Source: Bacteroidota bacterium
GTDB taxonomy: Bacteria; Bacteroidota; Bacteroidia; UKL13-3
Direction of reading: 5' to 3'
Assembly: GCA_013298895.1 (NCBI GenBank)
Contig: JAAFJM010000022.1
Span: forward strand, 1 to 49,344
DNA: 49,344 nt
Shown here: piece after piece, positions 43,267 to 49,344 of the stretch
Layout of the letters: each line of letters begins with the position of its first letter
Numbering within the stretch: the first letter of the stretch is position 1
Program-made: the position numbers and the translations under genes
Notes under the pieces: generated by a model
Seen by the model: only the letters and a program-made list of their open reading frames with translations
Databases searched by the model: none
Told to the model about the DNA's origin: nothing

Positions 43267-43712
43267 TTTATTTGCTCAATGGCAAATTGTTTTTTGTTTA
43301 ACTCAAGAACATCTCCTACTTTTTTCCCTAACATCAATTGTGCTAAAGGTGCCTTTGGCGATAACACTGTTACTTGCATTCCATTAAAATCAATAACGCC
43401 AAGGCCTACAGCTATGTAAAAAACTTTACCATTAGCCATTACCACACTTCCTTGTACTATGGTTTTATCGGTTTTGGTATTTTCTAGTTTGAGTAAATTG
43501 GTTAATTCTTGCTTGTTTTCAAAAACCTGTTTAGCACTCATATCTCTCGCCAATTGACTCATGGCTCTGCCAGTTTCGTACTTATCCCCCATACTACTTT
43601 TCTCTTCTGAGTTGGCCGCTTCTTGTGCGTCTAACATGGCCTTTTCACCATCTGCGATGCGCTGCAAAAGCATGTTTTTACATGCTTCAAATAATGTTTT
43701 TTTATCAATCAA
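43263..43712 (-). CDS. GreA/GreB C-terminal-domain protein
   Basis: This 149-aa protein has a helical N-terminal half (about 1-75, with an Ala/Glu-rich QEAANSEEKSSMGDKYETGR) and a C-terminal FKBP-like GreA/GreB domain (about 80-149: VQGSVVMANGKVFYIAVGLG; VTVLSPKAPLAQLMLGKKVGD). The MGDKYETGRAM segment is typical of the Bacteroidota proteins that databases often mislabel as '3-oxoacyl-ACP synthase'. A role at RNA polymerase is plausible but not shown. It is 21 bp downstream of the esterase gene. Confidence 0.8.
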   Translation of the reverse strand: MIDKKTLFEACKNMLLQRIADGEKAMLDAQEAANSEEKSSMGDKYETGRAMSQLARDMSAKQVFENKQELTNLLKLENTKTDKTIVQGSVVMANGKVFYIAVGLGVIDFNGMQVTVLSPKAPLAQLMLGKKVGDVLELNKKQFAIEQIN

Positions 43713-43733
43713 TTTATATAAAATTAGGTGTGG

Positions 43734-44651
43734 TTACTTTTTCAACAAAAATAACAAAGGAATATGCAATCGCCTGCGCCAAGCCACTTCTGAATGATTT
43801 TCGCCTTCAAACTTTTGCGTCTTCCAATTATTATGGTTGAACGAATAACCTTTGCTAATCATGATACTATCAACCTGTAATTGAAAAGGTTCGTACATGG
43901 CATCAAGGGTTTCTGTGCCGTAATCAAAATATATTTTATGGTTTTTAGCCTTCGGCAAATTAGCCTTTAGATACGCTTGCATAGCCTTTGGAAACGGATT
44001 ATCAGACTTAAAAATTCCAGGCCAATGAGTAGACAAACAAGCTGTTCCTCCAAACACATTTGGGTACTCGCAAAGCGCATAAATAGATATTAAACCACCC
44101 ATACTTGAACCTGCAATGAAAGTGGCGTCCGGTGTTTTATAAGTGCTAAAATTTTTATCAATAAATGGTTTTAATTCATTTACCAAAAACTTTAAATAAT
44201 TATCTGATTGCACTCTAACACTAAAAACTGAATTTCCATTTAGCCTATTTGCAGCATACAAAGTATCTTGCTCTGTTCTGCTTAAAGCTTCAAAAGGTTT
44301 TTGAGGAAAATAATCTATGTGACGGTTTTTACCACTATTCCAAATTCCAACTACAATACAATCTTTAATTTTATTTTCTGTTTTTAGTTGAGTTATGGTT
44401 TCATCTACGCCCCACTCCTGCTTATTCCAAGTTTGGGTTGAATCAAAAAGCATTTGCCCATCGTGCATGTAAAGCACAGCGTTTTTTTTGTTTTTATTGT
44501 AACTAGCCGGCAACCAAACATCCACATTTCTAGCATCCACAAAAGCCGATTTAAAATCTTGATACCTTACTACTTTTCCGGCAGATACATTTACCTGTGC
44601 ATTTGCAAAAAAACTCGCAAAAAGAAACAAAGTCATCAATTTTTTTTTCAT
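43734..44651 (-). CDS. Alpha/beta-hydrolase esterase (esterase D/Fes-like), exported
   Basis: From the ATG at 44651 the product is 305 aa with a signal peptide (MKKKLMTLFLFASFFANAQ). It is of the putative-esterase (esterase D) family: YMHDGQMLFD (61-70), the nucleophile Ser183 in GSSMGG, and a C-terminal His in GENHSEVAW. Relatives hydrolyse esters such as ferric-siderophore lactones or carbohydrate esters; the substrate cannot be told here. It is 49 bp downstream of hutH and 21 bp upstream of the GreA-like gene, so the three may be co-transcribed. Confidence 0.88.
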   Translation of the reverse strand: MKKKLMTLFLFASFFANAQVNVSAGKVVRYQDFKSAFVDARNVDVWLPASYNKNKKNAVLYMHDGQMLFDSTQTWNKQEWGVDETITQLKTENKIKDCIVVGIWNSGKNRHIDYFPQKPFEALSRTEQDTLYAANRLNGNSVFSVRVQSDNYLKFLVNELKPFIDKNFSTYKTPDATFIAGSSMGGLISIYALCEYPNVFGGTACLSTHWPGIFKSDNPFPKAMQAYLKANLPKAKNHKIYFDYGTETLDAMYEPFQLQVDSIMISKGYSFNHNNWKTQKFEGENHSEVAWRRRLHIPLLFLLKK

Positions 44652-44700
44652 ACAATAATTCATTATAAGTTTAACCGACAAAAAAGATGTTTTAATGATT

Positions 44701-46191
44701 TTATATGATTGTATCGTTCAAAAACAAAATACTGTTTTCAATATCATCATGTAAAAATCTATCCTTGGTAACAAATGGAACTTTTTCGCGGTAAGCGGCT
44801 ATATAAGTTTCAATTTTCGAGGCACTTTTTAGCGGACGTCTGAATTCCAAAGCTTGGCTTGCATTTAATAATTCAATAGCCACAATTCTTTCCAAATTTT
44901 TAACCACACGTAAGCATTTGGTAGCTGCATTTGCGCCCATACTTACATGGTCTTCTTGTCCATTACTACTTACAATCGAATCAACTGATGCTGGCGTACA
45001 TAATTGTTTATTTTGACTAACAATACTTGCTGCTGTGTATTGCGGAATCATAAAGCCTGAGTTTAAACCAGGATTGCTTACCAAAAACGCTGGTAAATTC
45101 CTTTGTCCTGAAATTAATTGATAAGTTCTGCGCTCAGAAATACTGCCTAATTCAGCCAACGCAATGGCTAAAAAATCTAAATGAATGGCCAAAGTTTGTC
45201 CATGAAAATTACCTCCAGAAAGTATCAAATCTTCATCAGCAAATACATTTGGATTATCGGTTACTGAGTTTATTTCGGTTGTAAAAATTTTATTGATGTG
45301 CTCAATGGCATCTTTGCTTGCGCCATGCACTTGTGGAATACACCTAAATGCGTATTGATCTTGTACTTGAACCTTTGGTTGTTTTGCAATTTCTGAGTCT
45401 GCTAAATTGGCCAATATGTTTTTGGCTGTATTTATTTGTCCTTTATGCGGACGAACATCATGCAATAAATGATGGAAAGGCTCCAATCTGCAATCGAAAG
45501 CATCGATAGAAATACTTGCTATAAAATCGGTTTTAGTTAAAAGTTGGTTGGCTTTTATCAAACAATAAACACCATAAGCACTCATAAATTGTGTACCATT
45601 GATTAAGGCTAAACCCTCTTTCGATTTAAGTTTTATTGGATTAAGTTTATGTGATTCCAAAATTGACTTCGAACTTCGAACTTCAAACTTCGAACTTTCT
45701 AAAACGTAAACGTTTCCCTCTCCAATTAAAGGCAAACTTAAATGGGCCAATGGAGCTAAATCACCACTGGCGCCTAAAGAACCTAATTCAAAAACTACAG
45801 GTAAAATATTGTTGTTAAAGAAATAAATCAATCTTTCAACAGTTTCTAATTGTGCTGCTGAATGGCCATAGGCCAATGATTGCACTTTTAGCAACAACAT
45901 GATTTTGATGATTTCATGTGGCACTAAATCGCCAGTTCCGCAAGCATGACTAAGCAACAAATTTTCTTGTAATTGAACCAAGTTTTCGTTGCTTATTTTG
46001 GTGCTATGCAATGAACCAAAACCAGTGTTTATTCCATAAATAGGTTTTTCGTTATTGGCTAATTTTTCATCTAAATAAGTTCTGCATTTTACAATGCGTG
46101 CTTTAGCCTCATCACTTAATTTGATTTGCTTGTTATTTGCAATGATATCTTGAATTTCTTCAATGCTTATTTGGGTGCTTATTTCGTACAT
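44701..46191 (-). CDS. hutH: Histidine ammonia-lyase
   Basis: HutH deaminates L-histidine to urocanate, the first step of histidine breakdown. The 496-aa protein has the Ala141-Ser142-Gly143 triplet that forms the MIO cofactor (GSLGASGDLAPLAH), Tyr52 in YGINTGFG, the Ser-His pair in LLLSHACG expected of HAL rather than TAL or PAL, and QEDHVSMG near the C-terminus. The other hut genes are not in the window. Residues about 166-175 (SSKFEVRSSK) are a low-complexity insertion encoded by a heptamer repeat at 45668-45695. It is in a surface-exposed position before KLKSKEGLALINGTQ, so the enzyme may still be active. Confidence 0.94.
   Translation of the reverse strand: MYEISTQISIEEIQDIIANNKQIKLSDEAKARIVKCRTYLDEKLANNEKPIYGINTGFGSLHSTKISNENLVQLQENLLLSHACGTGDLVPHEIIKIMLLLKVQSLAYGHSAAQLETVERLIYFFNNNILPVVFELGSLGASGDLAPLAHLSLPLIGEGNVYVLESSKFEVRSSKSILESHKLNPIKLKSKEGLALINGTQFMSAYGVYCLIKANQLLTKTDFIASISIDAFDCRLEPFHHLLHDVRPHKGQINTAKNILANLADSEIAKQPKVQVQDQYAFRCIPQVHGASKDAIEHINKIFTTEINSVTDNPNVFADEDLILSGGNFHGQTLAIHLDFLAIALAELGSISERRTYQLISGQRNLPAFLVSNPGLNSGFMIPQYTAASIVSQNKQLCTPASVDSIVSSNGQEDHVSMGANAATKCLRVVKNLERIVAIELLNASQALEFRRPLKSASKIETYIAAYREKVPFVTKDRFLHDDIENSILFLNDTII
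45668..45695. repeat. TTCGAAC heptamer array inside hutH
   Basis: Four heptamers (three TTCGAAC, one TTCAAAC) stand in tandem within the hutH coding frame. They encode the SSKFEVRSSK stretch, which has no counterpart in the HAL core. Confidence 0.9.
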
Positions 46192-46198
46192 TTTTTTA

Positions 46199-46232
46199 GT
46201 TCTTAGTTTATAGTTCTTAGTACTTAGTTTCG
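46199..46232 (-). repeat. Repeat run upstream of hutH
   Basis: On the minus strand ACTAAGAACTA-type units recur in the 40 bp before the hutH ATG. They are G-poor and unstructured, similar in kind to the runs before prmC and xseB. Confidence 0.5.
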
Positions 46233-46264
46233 GTCACTGGGCGAAGTCCGATAGCAACTGGCGG
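46231..46264. repeat. Intergenic GC-rich element, Bacteroidota-type dispersed repeat
   Basis: A GC-rich stretch with GGTCACTGGGCGAAGTCC (46232-46249) and a second ACTGGCGG stands in the AT-rich gap between hisS and hutH. It resembles the GTCACTGAGCGAAGTCGAAG element I know as a frequent intergenic sequence in this phylum. Only one copy was seen here. Confidence 0.4.
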
Positions 46265-46310
46265 TTTGTTTTAAAATTTATAATAATTAACTTAATAACT
46301 CGTCAACTTA

Positions 46311-47696
46311 TCAACCTTTCAACTTTTCAATTATCTCCTCCATACTCAACTCCTCCTGAAAACCGGTTTCTAAATTTTTGAGTTTTAAAGTTTCGTTTTC
46401 GGTATAAATAATTGCATAAGGAATTTTTTTACTGCTAGCATATTTAATAGGCTTTTCCAAAGGTTTTTTAACATTAATTTTTTCGGTATATAATTCCGAT
46501 GCAATGCCATTATTTCTTAGCTTACTTAACAGTTGTAACACAGGAGAAAGCTCAATATTTTCAATAGAATTATTGGCACAAATTAATACTTTGCTACTAC
46601 CTTGTGATAACGTTTCAGGAAACAGTTTCAATTCTTCTAACACATCATAAATTCTATCTAAACCAAAAGAAATCCCTACACCAGAAACACCATCTAATCC
46701 AAAAATTCCTGTAAGATTATCATATCTTCCACCACCGCCAATGCTGCTTCTTAATGAACCTTTTATAGCTGCAACTTCAAATATGCAACCTGTGTAATAA
46801 GAAAGGCCACGTGCTAGTGAGAAGTCGGTTTTTAAGTTAGTAGGTTCATTGGTTGATTTGTTGATTAGGTTAAAAATAAATTCCAATTCTTCAATACCTT
46901 TCAAACCTTCTTGTGAACTTTGTAATTTTATTTTCAAAGTTTCAAGCATTTCTGATTCATTGCCTTTTATGGTTATAATATCAAAAAGTTTTTCAATTTC
47001 TAAATCAGAAAAACCAAGTTCTGATAATTCTTTGCTTACACCATCTTTGCCAATTTTATCTAGTTTATCAATTGATACCGCAATGGTGTTCAAGTGTTCA
47101 CTTCCTTTAACAACTTCGGCTATTCCTGCCAAAACTTTACGGTTATTTATTTTTATTTCAACTTCAATACCTAAACCCTTAAAAACTTCACTATAAATGT
47201 TTATTAAATCTAATTCGTGCAATAAACTATCGCTTCCAACCACATCTGCATCGCATTGCCAAAACTCACGGTAACGCCCTTTTTGAGGTCTATCGGCTCG
47301 CCATACAGGTTGCATTTGGTAACGCTTAAAAGGAAATGTAATTTCGTTTCTGTTCATTACCACATAGCGCGCAAAAGGAACTGTTAAATCGTAACGAAGG
47401 CCCTTTTCTGCTATTAAATTATTAAATTCATTTTGATTTCGAATTTCGAATTTCGAATTTCGAATTTTTTCAAAAGTTTCACCTGAATCTAAAATTCTAA
47501 ACAATAATTTATCACCCTCATCACCATACTTGCCAGTAAGCGTGCTTAGGTTTTCCATGGTGGGTGTTTCTATTGGCATAAAGCCATATTTAATAAAAAC
47601 TTTTTCAATGGTGTTTAAAATATATTTTCGTTTAGCTACTTCTTGTGGCCCAAAATCGCGGGTGCCTTTAGGAATGCTTGGTTTTTCTTTTGCCAT
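46311..47696 (-). CDS. hisS: Histidyl-tRNA synthetase
   Basis: This class II synthetase charges tRNA-His. Its 461 aa contain GTRDFGPQE near the start, motif 2 in the RADRPQKGRYREFWQCDAD region, the histidine-binding LARGLSYYTG, and motif 3 in GGGGRYDNLTGIFG through GVGISFGLDR. A C-terminal anticodon-binding domain follows. Residues about 76-90 (EKIRNSKFEIRNQNE) are a low-complexity insertion between DSGETF and FNNLIAEKGLRYDLT, encoded by a heptamer repeat at 47438-47467. It should lie in a loop before the conserved RYDLT. It is 78 bp downstream of queA. Confidence 0.96.
   Translation of the reverse strand: MAKEKPSIPKGTRDFGPQEVAKRKYILNTIEKVFIKYGFMPIETPTMENLSTLTGKYGDEGDKLLFRILDSGETFEKIRNSKFEIRNQNEFNNLIAEKGLRYDLTVPFARYVVMNRNEITFPFKRYQMQPVWRADRPQKGRYREFWQCDADVVGSDSLLHELDLINIYSEVFKGLGIEVEIKINNRKVLAGIAEVVKGSEHLNTIAVSIDKLDKIGKDGVSKELSELGFSDLEIEKLFDIITIKGNESEMLETLKIKLQSSQEGLKGIEELEFIFNLINKSTNEPTNLKTDFSLARGLSYYTGCIFEVAAIKGSLRSSIGGGGRYDNLTGIFGLDGVSGVGISFGLDRIYDVLEELKLFPETLSQGSSKVLICANNSIENIELSPVLQLLSKLRNNGIASELYTEKINVKKPLEKPIKYASSKKIPYAIIYTENETLKLKNLETGFQEELSMEEIIEKLKG
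47438..47467. repeat. TTCGAAT heptamer array inside hisS
   Basis: Four perfect TTCGAAT heptamers (47438-47465) plus TT lie in the hisS coding frame and encode KIRNSKFEIRN. The same kind of array, TTCGAAC, lies in hutH 1.8 kb away. Confidence 0.95.
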
Positions 47697-47774
47697 AATT
47701 TAATGGTTACAAAGTAAAGTGAGTGTAGGCATGTTTCCAACCTATTAGTTATCAGTCAAAATAGTTTTATTGAA

Positions 47775-49004
47775 CTATCTAAAAAGAATTGAGCTATCAC
47801 CATAACTTAAAAACCTAAAATTATTATTCAACGCATAGTAATAAACATCGCTCCAATCCTCGCCAATAAAGGCAGAAACCAATAAAAGCAATGTGCTTTC
47901 AGGTTGATGAAAATTAGTAATGATGGCACTTGCCAATTTTATTTCATAAGGTGGAGCAATCATAATTTGAGTAGTACCATGAATTTGAGTAACTTTTTTA
48001 AATTCAATCCAATCTAAAACGGTTTTTAAAACTTGTGCATTAGAAATTGGTTTAAACTCAGTTTCGTATGGTTCCCATTGGCTAACTTCCATTTTATTAG
48101 TATTTTGCCAATCACTTTTGTTATGGAATAATTTTATACCAAACCAATATAAACTTTCTATAGTTCTGAGCGAGGTAGTTCCTACTACAATTATTCTATT
48201 TTTATTTTCAATACAATCAAATAAATTTTGAACCAATGTTTTTTCAATAATTACATGTTCTTCATGCATTTGATGTTCAACCATTACCTCCGCTTTTACA
48301 GGCTTAAATGTACCTGCTCCCACATGTAAAGTAACAAAATCTGTTTTTACTTTTTTCTGGGTTAGTTTTTCAAAAACTTGCTGTGTAAAATGTAAACCTG
48401 CGGTTGGAGCAGCCACAGAACCTTCAAATTTTGCATATACTGTTTGATAACGATTTTCATCTTCTTCATCAGCCTCTCTATCCATATAAGGAGGTAATGG
48501 CAAAAGACCAGCATAATAAATTACATCGGCAAAAGTATAACCTCCATTCCAAGTAAATTTAATTAAATAGGAATCTAAATGCTGCTTTACACGTTCAGCA
48601 ATTAATGTTATTTGTTCTCCATTAATTTCAAAAGTTTTACTTAATAAGCCTTCTTTCCATTTTTTATTATTACCTACCAAAGCGGCCCATTGGCAAGTTT
48701 CGGTTTGCTTAAAACAAATAGCTGTATCGCTTGGATTAAAAGGTTCTAAGCACATTATCTCTATGCGTGCTCCGCTTTCTTTTTGAAATAAAATACGTGC
48801 ATGTACTACCTTAGTATCGTTAAAAATCAAACAATCGTTTTCATTTAACAAACTTGGTAATTTATTAAAAACCGTTTCGGTTATTTGTCCATTTTTATAA
48901 ATTAATAATTTACTTTTATCTCTTTCTTTTAAAGGATGTTGAGCAATTTTTGATTCAGGTAAATGATAAGTAAAATCGGCAATTTTTAGTTCTTTGGCGT
49001 TCAT
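47775..49004 (-). CDS. queA: S-adenosylmethionine:tRNA ribosyltransferase-isomerase
   Basis: QueA transfers and isomerises the ribosyl part of SAM onto preQ1 in tRNA to give epoxyqueuosine, the penultimate step of queuosine synthesis. The 409-aa protein has the family motifs LIFNDTKVVHARI, VAAPTAGLHFT and LHVGAGTFKPV, then TSLRTIES and FHQPESTLLLLVSAF. It is longer than the usual 340-360 aa because of extra segments in the middle, as in many Bacteroidota. It follows ssb on the same strand. Confidence 0.95.
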   Translation of the reverse strand: MNAKELKIADFTYHLPESKIAQHPLKERDKSKLLIYKNGQITETVFNKLPSLLNENDCLIFNDTKVVHARILFQKESGARIEIMCLEPFNPSDTAICFKQTETCQWAALVGNNKKWKEGLLSKTFEINGEQITLIAERVKQHLDSYLIKFTWNGGYTFADVIYYAGLLPLPPYMDREADEEDENRYQTVYAKFEGSVAAPTAGLHFTQQVFEKLTQKKVKTDFVTLHVGAGTFKPVKAEVMVEHQMHEEHVIIEKTLVQNLFDCIENKNRIIVVGTTSLRTIESLYWFGIKLFHNKSDWQNTNKMEVSQWEPYETEFKPISNAQVLKTVLDWIEFKKVTQIHGTTQIMIAPPYEIKLASAIITNFHQPESTLLLLVSAFIGEDWSDVYYYALNNNFRFLSYGDSSILFR

Positions 49005-49019
49005 GTAAATTATATAAAA

Positions 49020-49044
49020 AAAGCAGGATTAAAAACCCTGCTTT
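49020..49044 (-). terminator. Intrinsic terminator of ssb
   Basis: A perfect 8-bp stem AAAGCAGG / CCTGCTTT (49020-49027 with 49037-49044) is followed by TTTTTTT on the minus strand. It lies 24 bp past the ssb stop codon and 15 bp before the queA ATG. Confidence 0.85.
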
Positions 49045-49050
49045 CTGCTA

Positions 49051-49058
49051 CAAATGTA
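49051..49058 (-). promoter_or_regulatory. Candidate -7 element for queA, upstream of the ssb terminator
   Basis: The minus strand reads TACATTTG, an exact match. A transcript started here would carry the ssb terminator hairpin in its leader before queA. It could be coincidental. Confidence 0.3.
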
Positions 49059-49068
49059 ATTTTATTTT

Positions 49069-49344
49069 TTAAAAAGGTAAATCATCGCTCATGCTATCAT
49101 TTTGAAGTGGAGCAGAAGTATTAGTTGTTGAATTATTGTTATGAGGAGGCATTGGCGCACCACCTTCATTGTTGTTTTTGGTTCCACCCAATAGAGTAAA
49201 GTTCTGAACACGAACTTTCAATCTCGATTTTTCAATTCCTTCTTTGTCTTTCCAAGTTTCGGTTTTTAATTTACCTTCTATGTATACTTGGCTTCCTTTT
49301 TTTAAATACCTCTCAGCAATTTTTGCTTGGTTATCCCACATTTC
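49069..49344 (-). CDS. ssb: Single-stranded DNA-binding protein, C-terminal part (cut by window edge)
   Basis: The frame is open to the right window edge, so only the last 92 residues are visible; the internal Met at 49341 is not the start. The OB-fold end is recognisable from AKIAERYLKKGSQVYIEGKL (split over residues 6-27) and KSRLKVRVQNFTLLGG. A flexible Asn/Pro/Gly-rich linker and the acidic tip SDDLPF follow; the tip binds partner proteins of replication and repair. SSB coats single-stranded DNA. Confidence 0.93.
   Translation of the reverse strand, partial: EMWDNQAKIAERYLKKGSQVYIEGKLKTETWKDKEGIEKSRLKVRVQNFTLLGGTKNNNEGGAPMPPHNNNSTTNTSAPLQNDSMSDDLPF

Noticed and set aside
1-49344. tRNA, rRNA, transposase or prophage genes
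   Set aside because: None recognised on either strand by reading; no T-loop-type GTTCGAATC with matching stems was seen.

Overview
The window looks like a chromosome segment from an AT-rich, non-parasitic member of the Bacteroidota, probably of the Sphingobacteriales/Chitinophagales/Flavobacteriales type. The grounds are type IX secretion (T9SS) C-terminal sorting domains on three proteins, families largely confined to the phylum (LruC-domain lipoprotein, DUF6029, Omp28-like, the GreA-like protein often mislabelled '3-oxoacyl-ACP synthase'), an archaeal-type prolyl-tRNA synthetase, almost no Shine-Dalgarno sequences, and repeated TAnnTTTG -7 promoter elements (usually TACATTTG). No tRNA, rRNA, transposase, phage gene or CRISPR array was recognised.

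Layout. 0-2.7 kb (minus strand): the 5' part of a wbqC-like gene, an exported Mn-type superoxide dismutase, a MacB-type permease, and xseB, a 58-aa gene short enough to be missed. 3.2-8.8 kb: an LruC lipoprotein, then a plus-strand cell-envelope operon DUF6029 - Omp28-like - DUF1684 ending in a strong hairpin. 8.8-12.8 kb: an S9 peptidase, a MaoC hydratase and a TetA-like MFS exporter. 12.9-22.6 kb: a surface-protein island with a lipoprotein, a 1902-residue Ig/LamG adhesin and two smaller LamG proteins, the last three carrying T9SS signals. 22.9-26.6 kb: a beta-propeller/LytS-type sensor kinase and its LytTR regulator, followed by a candidate structured small RNA.

26.9-32.0 kb is the most unusual part. 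It holds a small membrane-protein gene broken by a 20-bp tandem duplication, an acyl-CoA dehydrogenase, and a two-gene operon of a PLP aminotransferase plus a single polypeptide that joins an FAD monooxygenase, a DsbA/FrnE-type thioredoxin domain and a winged-helix-like tail. 32.0-49.3 kb is mostly housekeeping on the minus strand: HhH protein, small membrane protein, RmlD-like reductase, proS, a glycosyltransferase, an M16 peptidase, prmC, an outer-membrane protein, a GreA-like factor, an esterase, hutH, hisS, queA and the C-terminal part of ssb.

Scattered small repeats form a second layer: long intergenic palindromes (3.05, 35.65 kb), A/C-rich 7-8-mer runs just upstream of several start codons (xseB, proS, prmC, hutH and a tiny ORF), and TTCGAAN heptamer arrays inserted in frame in hisS and hutH. 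The best candidates for something undescribed are the monooxygenase-DsbA-wHTH fusion with its aminotransferase partner and the small RNA at 26.63-26.82 kb. All functions are read from sequence by recognition of motifs and families; no database search was run.
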